This document shows positions 1 through 7,400 of a stretch of 14,620 bases of DNA, in pieces; position 1 is the stretch's first letter; each line of letters starts with the position of its first letter. The notes beneath the pieces were generated by a model, which saw only the letters and a program-made list of their open reading frames with translations, was not told where the DNA came from and searched no databases. The translations under genes were made by a program, and so were the position numbers. The stretch comes from Prevotellaceae bacterium (GTDB lineage: Bacteria > Bacteroidota > Bacteroidia > Bacteroidales > Bacteroidaceae), in the NCBI GenBank assembly GCA_031262265.1, contig JAISIB010000084.1, forward strand, positions 1-14,620, in the 5' to 3' direction.

Positions 1-691
1 CATAGCTAATACAAACCAGAAAGAGGAACAGCGCATATATCCATACGGCCATCTCGCTATCGAACAACCGGACGTGCATAGTCCGGTCAATGGGAAAAAG
101 CGTCACTATCTCTGCAAATATCCGGCGAAGGATTGTCAGGTTGCCAAACACGTATTCGTAGACGAAAAGCAACCATATCGGCACTATCCAACCCAACAAC
201 GATGCGAACCAACCACGTAAGGACAACGAGCGGAAGTAATAGGCACCCAACCACCAGAGGGGGGAAAGAAAAACCATTTTCGGAACGAATAACGTACCTA
301 TTCCCAAAAACAAGAACGACATGAAAAACGGATAAACGCTATTCGCCTGCTGATAACTGCCGAATATAAAATAAACGGAAAACAGCAATAGCAACATAGC
401 AACGTCCGTTAGCTGAAATTCATGCAGGAATGGACATACCGCCACCAACAATAAGTAGATAAACGTCTGCAAAGATGCGTGCACGCGTATGATAGCATAC
501 GTATTGTTTAGTAGTATCAGACAATATCCTATCAGTAAATGGAATAAGAAGCCGACAAGTTGAGAAAGCAAATGGTCGGGTAACAAGAAATAACCGACTA
601 ACCAACATACGCATAACGACAAAGAGCCGACGAGCGTCAGATGAGGCACGGCGGCCACTTTGTATGAGGAGGATGAGTATGTTTGCTTCAC
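1..691 (-). CDS. Polytopic inner-membrane protein, GTG start, partial (C-terminus outside window)
   Basis: The frame is open from a GTG at 691-689 to the left window edge, giving 230 codons without a stop. The GTG follows the purD stop codon after only 6 bases and is in the same frame, so the two genes are very probably cotranscribed and may be translationally coupled. The protein starts MKQTYSSSSYKVAAVPHLT and then is almost all hydrophobic, with roughly seven membrane segments near residues 17-38, 41-61, 72-88, 97-112, 120-138, 142-154 and 164-182, and another starting near 215. Polar and charged residues (for example TILRRIFAEIV near 186-196) sit between them. There is no upstream ATG in frame before the purD stop, so the GTG start is the natural choice. 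I do not recognise the family with certainty; unnamed membrane proteins of this sort sit next to purD in other Bacteroidales. No catalytic motif is visible. Confidence 0.82.
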   Translation of the reverse strand, partial: MKQTYSSSSYKVAAVPHLTLVGSLSLCVCWLVGYFLLPDHLLSQLVGFLFHLLIGYCLILLNNTYAIIRVHASLQTFIYLLLVAVCPFLHEFQLTDVAMLLLLFSVYFIFGSYQQANSVYPFFMSFLFLGIGTLFVPKMVFLSPLWWLGAYYFRSLSLRGWFASLLGWIVPIWLLFVYEYVFGNLTILRRIFAEIVTLFPIDRTMHVRLFDSEMAVWIYALFLFLVCISY

Positions 692-697
692 ACGACT

Positions 698-1972
698 CTA
701 TAAGTCAAATCCGATGTCACGGCGATAATATTTATTCTCGAAGCCAATCAGATTGGCCGTGCGGTAGCTACGCTCCAAAGCTTCGGCTTTCGTCGCCCCA
801 TAGGAGCTGACGGCGATGACACGCCCGCCGTTCGTGACCACATGCCCGTCTTTCAGTGTCGTACCGGCATGGAAAATGATACTTTCCGTCGCATCCGCCG
901 TCTGTAAGCCACTGATAGGATAGCCTTTCTCATAGGCTTCGGGATATCCACCACTGACCAACATCACACAAGCTACGTGGCGCGGATCAATATGCAACTC
1001 TTTCTCATCCAGATTGCCGTCGGCAATACCGCGAAGTAAGTCCACAAAATCACTTTGCACGCGCAACATCACGCTTTCCGTTTCCGGATCGCCCATACGC
1101 ACGTTATATTCTATCACCATCGGCTCACCATCTACGTTCATCAAACCCAGAAAAATAAATCCCTTATATATGATCTCTTCCTGTTGCAGCCCGTAAATCG
1201 TCGGAGCTATGATGCGCGTGCGCACTTTCTCCATAAATATTTCATCCGCAAAGGATACGGGCGTCACACTGCCCATACCTCCGGTATTTAACCCCGTATC
1301 TCCTTCGCCGATGCGTTTATAATCCTTTGCGACAGGAAGTATCTTATAATGCTCACCGTCGGTCATTACGAAGACAGAACACTCGATACCTGCCAAATAT
1401 TCCTCAATTACGACCGTCGCACTGGCTTTTCCGAACATCCCCTGCAACATCGCTTGCAATTCAAACTGCGCATCTTCCAACGTCGGCAATATCAAAACGC
1501 CCTTTCCGGCGCACAAACCGTCAGCTTTCAGTACGTAAGGAGCACGCAACGTTTCCAAAAAAGCCAAACCGTCGGAGAAGTTTTCTTTGGTAACGCTCAT
1601 ATAACGCGCAGTCGGAATTTCATAACGCTGCATGAACTCTTTGGCGAACTCTTTGCTGCCTTCTAATTTTGCGCCGGCCTCAGACGGAGCGATTACGGCA
1701 ATAGCGCGCGTGGCCAAGTCGGCTTGCATATAATCATAGATACCTCGCACGAGCGGATCTTCCGGTCCGACGACAATCATAGCTACGTCGTGTTCCAACG
1801 CAAAAGCTTTGATACCGTCAAAATCAGTGGCCGATAGCGCGACGTTTTCGCCGACCGCAGCCGTACCGGCATTGCCCGGCGCAATATAAAGGTGGGTTGT
1901 TTGCGGGCTTTGCGCAATTTTCCACGCCAATGCGTGCTCGCGTCCGCCAGACCCTAAGAGTAGAATGTTCAT
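698..1972 (-). CDS. purD: Phosphoribosylamine-glycine ligase (GAR synthetase)
   Basis: PurD joins glycine to 5-phosphoribosylamine using ATP, the second step of de novo purine synthesis, in the cytosol. The 424 residues match the usual length (about 420-430). The N-terminal domain opens with the family signature GSGGREHALAWKIAQSP (residues 7-23). The ATP-grasp part carries LKADGLCAGKGVL (148-160), a glycine-rich GLNTGGMGSVTP stretch (227-238) and the metal-binding IEYNVRMGDPETE (287-299), slightly variant from the more usual IEFNxRFGDPE. The C-terminal domain closes the protein with a typical TNGGRVIAVSS (380-390). The ATG at 1972 puts this signature at the expected place. The gene begins 38 bp after the ptpA-like stop and is followed at once by the GTG-started membrane protein gene, so it is an internal operon gene. 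No other pur gene is present. Confidence 0.97.
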   Translation of the reverse strand: MNILLLGSGGREHALAWKIAQSPQTTHLYIAPGNAGTAAVGENVALSATDFDGIKAFALEHDVAMIVVGPEDPLVRGIYDYMQADLATRAIAVIAPSEAGAKLEGSKEFAKEFMQRYEIPTARYMSVTKENFSDGLAFLETLRAPYVLKADGLCAGKGVLILPTLEDAQFELQAMLQGMFGKASATVVIEEYLAGIECSVFVMTDGEHYKILPVAKDYKRIGEGDTGLNTGGMGSVTPVSFADEIFMEKVRTRIIAPTIYGLQQEEIIYKGFIFLGLMNVDGEPMVIEYNVRMGDPETESVMLRVQSDFVDLLRGIADGNLDEKELHIDPRHVACVMLVSGGYPEAYEKGYPISGLQTADATESIIFHAGTTLKDGHVVTNGGRVIAVSSYGATKAEALERSYRTANLIGFENKYYRRDIGFDL

Positions 1973-2010
1973 GAATGTTCGTTATCAGAATAAATAATGT
2001 ACGCAGTATC

Positions 2011-4149
2011 TTAAAGATGTTCTTCAAAATAACGGGAAATCATCTTGTACAGATGGAGACGGTCACGGCCGCCTACACCGTGCTTGTGCCCGGGATATAA
2101 GAAGAAATCGGGGAACGTACCTGCGTCTACGCAAGCCTTCAAGAATGTAATGGAATGCTGCGGCACGCACGTCTCGTCATGGTCGCCGTGTATAATGAGC
2201 AAACGTCCTTTCAAATTACCGGCCATGCGGTTCATACTGCTACTTTCGTATCCGGCGGGATTCGTTTGCGGCGTGTCCATATAACGTTCGCCGTACATCA
2301 CCTCGTAATACTGCCAGTCAATGACCGGACCGCCGCCGACGCCTACCTTATAAAGCTCGGGATAACGAAGCATCAGGTTTGTTGTCATATATCCGCCATA
2401 GCTCCATCCGTGTACGCCTATTCTATTGCCGTCTATATACGGCAATGTTTTCAAGAACTCTATCCCTTTGGCTTGGTCTTCGGCTTCTTTTACGCCTAAG
2501 TGACGGAACGTTACGTTCTCAAATTCCAGCCCGCGATTCGAACTTCCCCGATTGTCAAGCGTAAATACGACATATCCTTGATTAGCCATATACGCGTACC
2601 ATCCGCGTGCGCCGTGAGCATACGTATTAGTGATTAACTGATTGTGAGGCCCGCCGTAAACGTACACAATGACCGGATATTTCTTATTCGGCTCCATGTT
2701 GGGCGGCGTAATCAGTCGATAATATAAATCGGTCTGCCCGTCTGCCGCTTTAATCGTTCCGACTTTTGCATCCGGTACGGTGTAGCCTGCAAAAGGATCG
2801 GTCGTCTCGCGCAGCAGCAAACCGGCTTTCGATTTGGCATTCTCCGTCGATACCAGTTCCGTGCGGCGCGGCTGCGTGGGCGTCGTGAATAAATCAATAA
2901 CATACTTGCCCGACGCGCTGAGGCTCACGCTATGTACGCCTTCCGCATTCCCTACCGGCGTGCGCTTACCCGACGGAATCGCTACGGTATACGTGTTTGT
3001 TTGCAAGGGCGATACTTCTGTGGAGGTGATAATGGCTTGTTTCTTTTTTGTATGGAAGCCGACCAGACTTTTGACGATCCAATCACCCGTTGTCAGCTGC
3101 CCCAATTCATTACCTGCCGTGTCGAACAAATACAAATGGTTCCAACCGTCCCGTTGACTTTGGTAAATGAATTTAGTCTCGTCCCACGGTAAAAAAACAA
3201 TCGGGTTTTGTGGCTCTACATACTTGGAATGTTTTTCTTCGTACAGCATTTCTTTCATTTCGCCCGTTTGCGCGTCGTACCGACAAAGTTTGGAATGGTT
3301 TTGATCGCGATTCAATTCAATCAAATAAACGCTCTTCTCATCAGGAGACCAGCTGATATTCGTAAAATAACGGTCGGTCGGATCGCCCGTTTGCAAATAT
3401 ACGGTTTCTTTCGTCGTAGGATCGTACACGCCGACATAGACTTTGTGGCTGGTCATACCTGCCATCGGATAGCGCACGTTATCTACTTCGGAGATGCGGG
3501 TGGCCGTATTCACCAACGGATATTGTGACACCATGCTTTCGTCCATCTTATAAAAAGCAAGACGTGCGCCCTTCGGACTCCAAAATGTCCCCTTGTTAAT
3601 ACCGAATTCATTGCGATGTACAGACTGTCCGCACAGAAAACCTTCCGGTTCGTTCGTCACCTGATGAGCGTCCACGTACAGATTATTATCAATCGTATAG
3701 GCTACATGTCCCGTTGTTTTTTCATAATCCATGTTGGCCGACGCTTTCAGCTCCGTTACGCGCGTCAGCGTATGGGTCGCAAAGTCGAAAACGACCAATG
3801 CCGTACGCACGTTGATCAGAAACCAGCGTTCTTCCGGCCACAGAAACTGCACGTTGGTCAGCGTCGAAAGTTGCGGCAGGCGGTTACGTTCCATGACGCG
3901 GTTCACTTCTTCGCGCGTCAACAGGCGTTTGGCTTTGCCGTTCGCCGGATTTACGGTAAAGATCGTATCCCGTCCGGCTTGAATCAAGTTGTCTCCCCAC
4001 CATTGATAGGCGTAATTGTTCGTAGGTGGTGTGTACGTGCGCGGCGCGCCCGACAACCACTCTTCCATAGTAGGCATCTTTTGTGCCTGAACGTAGGCAC
4101 TCAACAAGCAGAGTGCGCAAACAAGAGCAAATACTCTTTTCATGGTCAT
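2011..4149 (-). CDS. ptpA: Secreted S9 family serine peptidase, prolyl tripeptidyl peptidase-like
   Basis: A 712-residue exported alpha/beta-hydrolase peptidase. Residues 1-23 are a signal peptide ending AYVQAQ (MKR at residue 3 is an equally good start). Residues about 45-460 form the beta-propeller and 465-712 the hydrolase domain. The catalytic triad by alignment to DPP IV is Ser583 (GWSYGG), Asp658 (HGDHDET) and His690 (GHKHG), with spacings of 75 and 32 residues. DPP IV uses a Glu-Glu pair to bind the substrate N-terminus; here the site reads VHRNEFG, with only Glu181. Glu616 (YYEVMYGERY) lies 33 residues after the serine, exactly where I recall P. gingivalis PtpA having Glu636. Together with near-identical blocks such as KGTFWSPKG and GGPVIDW, this favours release of Xaa-Xaa-Pro tripeptides in the periplasm over dipeptides. 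It lies 27 bp after the methyltransferase gene. The exact substrate is inferred. Confidence 0.88.
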   Translation of the reverse strand: MTMKRVFALVCALCLLSAYVQAQKMPTMEEWLSGAPRTYTPPTNNYAYQWWGDNLIQAGRDTIFTVNPANGKAKRLLTREEVNRVMERNRLPQLSTLTNVQFLWPEERWFLINVRTALVVFDFATHTLTRVTELKASANMDYEKTTGHVAYTIDNNLYVDAHQVTNEPEGFLCGQSVHRNEFGINKGTFWSPKGARLAFYKMDESMVSQYPLVNTATRISEVDNVRYPMAGMTSHKVYVGVYDPTTKETVYLQTGDPTDRYFTNISWSPDEKSVYLIELNRDQNHSKLCRYDAQTGEMKEMLYEEKHSKYVEPQNPIVFLPWDETKFIYQSQRDGWNHLYLFDTAGNELGQLTTGDWIVKSLVGFHTKKKQAIITSTEVSPLQTNTYTVAIPSGKRTPVGNAEGVHSVSLSASGKYVIDLFTTPTQPRRTELVSTENAKSKAGLLLRETTDPFAGYTVPDAKVGTIKAADGQTDLYYRLITPPNMEPNKKYPVIVYVYGGPHNQLITNTYAHGARGWYAYMANQGYVVFTLDNRGSSNRGLEFENVTFRHLGVKEAEDQAKGIEFLKTLPYIDGNRIGVHGWSYGGYMTTNLMLRYPELYKVGVGGGPVIDWQYYEVMYGERYMDTPQTNPAGYESSSMNRMAGNLKGRLLIIHGDHDETCVPQHSITFLKACVDAGTFPDFFLYPGHKHGVGGRDRLHLYKMISRYFEEHL

Positions 4150-4176
4150 TGACTGTTTTTGTTTATAAAATTTGAG

Positions 4177-5340
4177 TTACTTTTCCTGTGTGCCGGCTTT
4201 GAATGCCTTATATTTTCCGTCAAAAATATGATATTTACGGAACTCGCATTCCAATGCTCCGTTGTATAATTTAATTTTGCGGTCGGGCTTCAAGCCGATC
4301 TGGTCAAAACATTCCTCGCGATAGCTCAGTATCCATGCGTCATTGCCGGCGAAAGCGTGTTTCAGGCGTTCGCCGATCATTTGATAGAGTGCCAGCAGAT
4401 TATCTGTGGAGATTCGCTCGCCGTAAGGCGGGTTCGTCACCAGCAAGGCTTTCTCTTTTGGTTGCTCGAACTGCTGAAACGGTTGCAACTTCAACGCAAC
4501 GTCTCTGCTCAAACCCGCAGATTTCACGTTGTGCATCGCCGTATGGTACGCTTTCGGACTGTTGTCGTAACCGTATATCCGATGCTCGAAAGGCCGCTCC
4601 CGACTGTCGTCATTGTAAATATCATTGAACAACTCCGCATCGTAATCGCTCCATTTCTCAAAGGCGTACTCCTTGCGAAATACGCCGGGCGCAATGTTAC
4701 GTGCGATCAAAGCCGCCTCAATGGGCAGCGTACCCGAACCGCACATCGGATCGATAAAATCACATTCGCCCGTCCAACCCGTCATCAGGATCATGCCGGC
4801 AGCCAACACTTCGTTCAGCGGAGCTTCGGTAGCCTCCTGCCTGTATCCGCGTCGATGAAGCGATTCACCCGATGAGTCGAGTGCCAGCGTGCAGTCTTTC
4901 TGTGCAATATGCAGGTGAACTTGCAAATCCGGATTATTCATCCGAACAGACGGACGCTTACCTTCTTTTTCTCGGAAATAGTCGGCAATCGCGTCTTTCA
5001 CCCGATACGCCGCAAACTTAGAGTGGCGAAACTCTTCACCGAAGACGACCGCATCCACGGCAAACGTCTTACCGGCATCCATGAGCGTATCCCACGGATA
5101 ACGCTTGACCATATCATATACTTCGTCGGGCGTGTTCGCTTTGAAGTGCTTCAACGGTTTCAAGATACGGATTGCCGTACGCAGAGCGAAGTTCGCCCGA
5201 TACATCATCGCCTTGTCGCCGCTAAAAGATACCATGCGACGTCCGATTTGCACGTCGTTCGCGCCCAATTGTATCAACTCTGTGGCCAATAACTCTTCCA
5301 ATCCTTGAAAAGTTTTGGCGATCATTTCAAAATCTCTCAT
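4177..5340 (-). CDS. rlmL: THUMP-domain SAM-dependent RNA methyltransferase (RlmL N-terminal half type)
   Basis: A 387-residue class I methyltransferase of the UPF0020/RlmL family. The N-terminal region (about 1-60, with QGLEELLATEL at 12-22) and a THUMP RNA-binding domain (about 60-155) precede the catalytic domain. SAM motif I is DPMCGSGTLP (197-206) and the target-base motif is NPPYGER (303-309), the N-P-P-Y form used for exocyclic amino groups of guanine or adenine. In E. coli, RlmL makes m2G2445 in 23S rRNA and is fused to RlmK, giving about 700 residues; this protein corresponds only to the RlmL half, as is common in Bacteroidetes. The substrate is therefore inferred. It is first in the minus-strand operon, with a promoter-like site about 75 bp upstream. 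Met6 is an alternative start, but Met1 keeps a short charged leader. Confidence 0.9.
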   Translation of the reverse strand: MRDFEMIAKTFQGLEELLATELIQLGANDVQIGRRMVSFSGDKAMMYRANFALRTAIRILKPLKHFKANTPDEVYDMVKRYPWDTLMDAGKTFAVDAVVFGEEFRHSKFAAYRVKDAIADYFREKEGKRPSVRMNNPDLQVHLHIAQKDCTLALDSSGESLHRRGYRQEATEAPLNEVLAAGMILMTGWTGECDFIDPMCGSGTLPIEAALIARNIAPGVFRKEYAFEKWSDYDAELFNDIYNDDSRERPFEHRIYGYDNSPKAYHTAMHNVKSAGLSRDVALKLQPFQQFEQPKEKALLVTNPPYGERISTDNLLALYQMIGERLKHAFAGNDAWILSYREECFDQIGLKPDRKIKLYNGALECEFRKYHIFDGKYKAFKAGTQEK

Positions 5341-5413
5341 ATAAGTGGTGGTTGCGGGCTGAATGAATAATTATTTGCCATTTGATGTTTCATCTTCGGA
5401 ATATATACGGAGG

Positions 5414-5445
5414 CAAATGTACGTGATATTTTATAAACACCGAAA
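5414..5445 (-). promoter_or_regulatory. Bacteroidetes-type promoter for the methyltransferase-ptpA-purD operon
   Basis: Read on the minus strand there is TACATTTG (5421-5414), a perfect match to the Bacteroides -7 consensus TAnnTTTG. Twenty bases upstream lies TTTC (5445-5442), three of four bases of the -33 element TTTG. This would put transcription start near 5407 and leave a leader of about 65 bases before the start at 5340. Confidence 0.6.
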
Positions 5446-5515
5446 ACGAAACGGCAAAAACTAAATGAGTAATACAATATTAGCAATTGTCCGAAGAACG
5501 CCAAGCAGGCATAGC

Positions 5516-5530
5516 GGAACGCCGAAAGCG
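5516..5530. repeat. Degenerate GAACGCC-hairpin submodule
   Basis: GGAACGCCGAAAGCG resembles the left-end hairpin of the dispersed repeat (GGAACGCCGGAGGCG) with two changed bases. It is preceded by ATAGC as the intact module of copy 2 is preceded by GTAGC. It sits 28 bases left of copy 1 and looks like the worn remnant of another unit. Confidence 0.45.
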
Positions 5531-5544
5531 AGCGACAGATGTAC

Positions 5545-5760
5545 GCAGCGGCGGAGCGGAACGCCGGAGGCGTTCAATCTGCGTAACTGCGGGTGAAACC
5601 CGCAGTATAGACGTTCCCCGCCCACTGAACCCCGAAGTGGGTTCAACTCCTGCCGGAGTTGTAGTGAGAGGAGAGATTACTACCCCAAGCTGCGCGTCGC
5701 TACGCTCCGCTTGCATGGGGTTACGCAAATTCAACGCCTACGGCGTTAGAGTATGCGGCT
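5545..5760. repeat. Dispersed multi-hairpin repeat, copy 1
   Basis: The core is bounded by inverted 20-base arms at 5568-5587 and 5720-5739 that pair at 18 of 20 positions and enclose 132 bases. Inside, in order, are hairpins CTGCGGGT-GAA-ACCCGCAG (5587-5605), TGAACCC-6-GGGTTCA (5626-5645), CAACTCC-TGCC-GGAGTTG (5644-5661), GTAGT-13-ACTAC (5661-5683), and a compound stem (5683-5720) in which CCCC and AAGC face GCTTG and GGGG around an inner GCGT-CGCT-ACGC. Each arm can instead fold locally: GAACGCC-GGA-GGCGTTC (5559-5575) on the left, AACGCC-TAC-GGCGTT (5733-5747) on the right. Copy 2 (10983-11200) matches it nearly base for base. The copy lies between the end of the htpX-like gene and the operon promoter at 5414. 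Open frames on both strands here are not convincing genes. Confidence 0.9.
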
Positions 5761-5833
5761 TTGAGATTTTGTTTTCCCCATAAATCGCGGAGCGCACGAA
5801 ATGTGCTACGGGTATGTTCGCCCGAGCGTTCGC
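5761..5833. other. Hairpin-rich 3-prime flank of the htpX-like gene
   Basis: This non-coding stretch joins copy 1 to the htpX-like stop codon. It holds GCAC-GAAAT-GTGC (about 5794-5806) and GAGCG-TT-CGCTC (5824-5835), the second overlapping the stop codon. Neither is followed by a clear T-run on the minus strand, so they are not convincing intrinsic terminators. I see no gene. Confidence 0.4.
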
Positions 5834-6802
5834 TCAGAACTGCTCCAATACGGCGATCCGCTTCGCAATCGGTGGGTGCGTGGCAAAGAGTCCTTGCAAT
5901 CCGCCGAAGATTCCTTGTGCTTGCTTACCGGGATGTTCGATGAAAAGCTGTGCCACGTCGTCGCGCGTGACGGCCTCAATGTCGGGGTCGCCGGAGATTT
6001 TGCGCAGAGCCGATGCCAACGCACGCGGATTCTTCGTCATCTCGGCAGCACCTGCGTCGGCCATGTACTCGCGTTTGCGCGAAATGGCAAAACGCATAAG
6101 CGAAGCGAAAAAGAAACCGACGATGGCCAGTACGAATGCCAATAATATGACGACGCCACCCCCGCCCTTCTCATCGCGGCGGCGAGGCGTATAGAAGACG
6201 GAGCGCAACGCGATCTCGGCAATCATGGAGAAGATACCCACAAAGACGATAGAGACGATCATCAACCGCACGTCGCGATTACGAATGTGCGTCAGCTCGT
6301 GCGCAATCACTCCCTGCAACTCTTCGTCGTTCAGTTTGTCGATGATGCCGCGAGAGAGCGTCACGGTAAACGTCCGCCGGTTGATTCCGCTGGCGAAAGC
6401 GTTCAGCGAATTGTCTTCGATGATTTGAAGCTTGGGCATCGGCATGCCGACGGACATGCAAAGATTCTCTACCAGATTATATATGCGTTTATTCTCCATG
6501 CGCGACAACGAATGCGATGAAGTGGCGGCATTGATAATAGAGGTGTTGGCAAAATACGCGATGACGAACCAAATACCTACGACCAATAAAGCCACAGGTA
6601 CCGCTTCGATGAACATCGCATTGGCTTGTACGGTCACGCTCGGCTCAGACGGATGAACGCCGCCGTCGGGCGTGTTCATATAAATCATGCCGTAGCAAAA
6701 CGCATACACCAATGCCACGATCAGGCACGGAAACAAGAACAGCAGCAGCACCGAACGTGCATTATTTTCGGCCTGCTGCGTATGGATGCCTACGTATTTC
6801 AT
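5834..6802 (-). CDS. htpX: M48 family zinc metalloprotease, HtpX-like
   Basis: A 322-residue membrane-bound protease that, in the HtpX family, degrades damaged or misfolded membrane proteins with its active site facing the cytosol. Two membrane helices lie near residues 17-42 and 66-88. The catalytic motif is HELTH (168-172), with the third zinc ligand Glu245 in REYMADAGAAEM (244-255). Two further hydrophobic stretches (180-200 and 216-236) lie between these, as in HtpX. ATHPPIAKRI near the C-terminus (308-316) matches the family ending. Length is a little above E. coli HtpX (293) because of a longer first periplasmic loop (about 42-65) and a glycine-rich turn (212-216). The start lies only 3 bp after the lemA stop, so the two are cotranscribed; lemA-htpX pairs are widespread. 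A GTP or ATP domain is absent. Confidence 0.93.
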   Translation of the reverse strand: MKYVGIHTQQAENNARSVLLLFLFPCLIVALVYAFCYGMIYMNTPDGGVHPSEPSVTVQANAMFIEAVPVALLVVGIWFVIAYFANTSIINAATSSHSLSRMENKRIYNLVENLCMSVGMPMPKLQIIEDNSLNAFASGINRRTFTVTLSRGIIDKLNDEELQGVIAHELTHIRNRDVRLMIVSIVFVGIFSMIAEIALRSVFYTPRRRDEKGGGGVVILLAFVLAIVGFFFASLMRFAISRKREYMADAGAAEMTKNPRALASALRKISGDPDIEAVTRDDVAQLFIEHPGKQAQGIFGGLQGLFATHPPIAKRIAVLEQF

Positions 6803-6805
6803 CCG

Positions 6806-7363
6806 TTAGAACTTGATTTGCGGAGCTTCTTCCAACGTGGCGCGCGTATCGCCCAAGTCGAACATCACTTCTTTGCGGAAGCCGAACATACCGGCAATAA
6901 GATTTGACGGGAACGTCTCTACGGCGTTGTTGTACTCGCGCGTAGCGGAGTTGAAGAAACGACGTACGGACGAGAGCTTATTCTCCAAGTCGGCGATCTC
7001 TTCCTGCAACTGCAAGAAGTTCTGATTGGCTTTCAAATCCGGATAGGCTTCCAACGTTACTTTCAGACCTGCCAACGCGGAGGTCAGCGTGTTCTCTGCC
7101 GCAATCTTATCGTCGATGCTACGAGCGGCCATCGCGCCGTTGCGCGCTTGAATGACGCGATCCAATGTTTCTTTCTCGTGTGCGGCGTAACCCTTTACGG
7201 TTTCCACCAGCTGCGGCACCAAATCGTGACGCTGCTTCAATTGAACGTCAATGTCCGCGAATGCGTTTTCACGATTGTTACGCAATCTCACCAGCGTGTT
7301 GTACTTTGCAATTACAATCAGTACAACGATTAGCAGAACGGCAATAATAATAATCCAAGTCAT
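6806..7363 (-). CDS. lemA: LemA family membrane protein
   Basis: A 185-residue protein with one N-terminal membrane helix (residues 3-20), then a long alpha-helical domain. Family landmarks are YNTLVRLRNNRENAFADIDVQLKQRHDLVPQLV (here at 21-53), EAYPDLKANQNF (104-115), LQEEIADLENKLSSVRRFFNSA (118-139), NAVETFPSN (146-154) and the GFRKEVMF segment (161-168). LemA proteins have no known enzyme activity; their helical bundle projects from the membrane, and the gene is often next to a membrane protease or TPM-domain gene, which suggests a scaffold or adaptor role. Here it precedes the htpX-like gene by 3 bp. The length is standard. The gene starts 37 bp after the nhaA stop, with no TAnnTTTG box in between, so read-through from nhaA is plausible. 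Confidence 0.95.
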   Translation of the reverse strand: MTWIIIIAVLLIVVLIVIAKYNTLVRLRNNRENAFADIDVQLKQRHDLVPQLVETVKGYAAHEKETLDRVIQARNGAMAARSIDDKIAAENTLTSALAGLKVTLEAYPDLKANQNFLQLQEEIADLENKLSSVRRFFNSATREYNNAVETFPSNLIAGMFGFRKEVMFDLGDTRATLEEAPQIKF

Positions 7364-7400
7364 ACACTAATAATTTTATAAGGTGAATACTCTATTTTGT

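Noticed and set aside
3616..4152. A 178-codon plus-strand frame opposite the ptpA-like gene
   Set aside because: It is antisense to a well-supported peptidase with signal peptide and full catalytic triad; its translation shows no domain.
5461..5783. Possible small genes on both strands within copy 1 of the repeat
   Set aside because: The frames follow the hairpin repeat, occur on both strands, and the differences between copies are mostly replacement changes, unlike a protein under selection.
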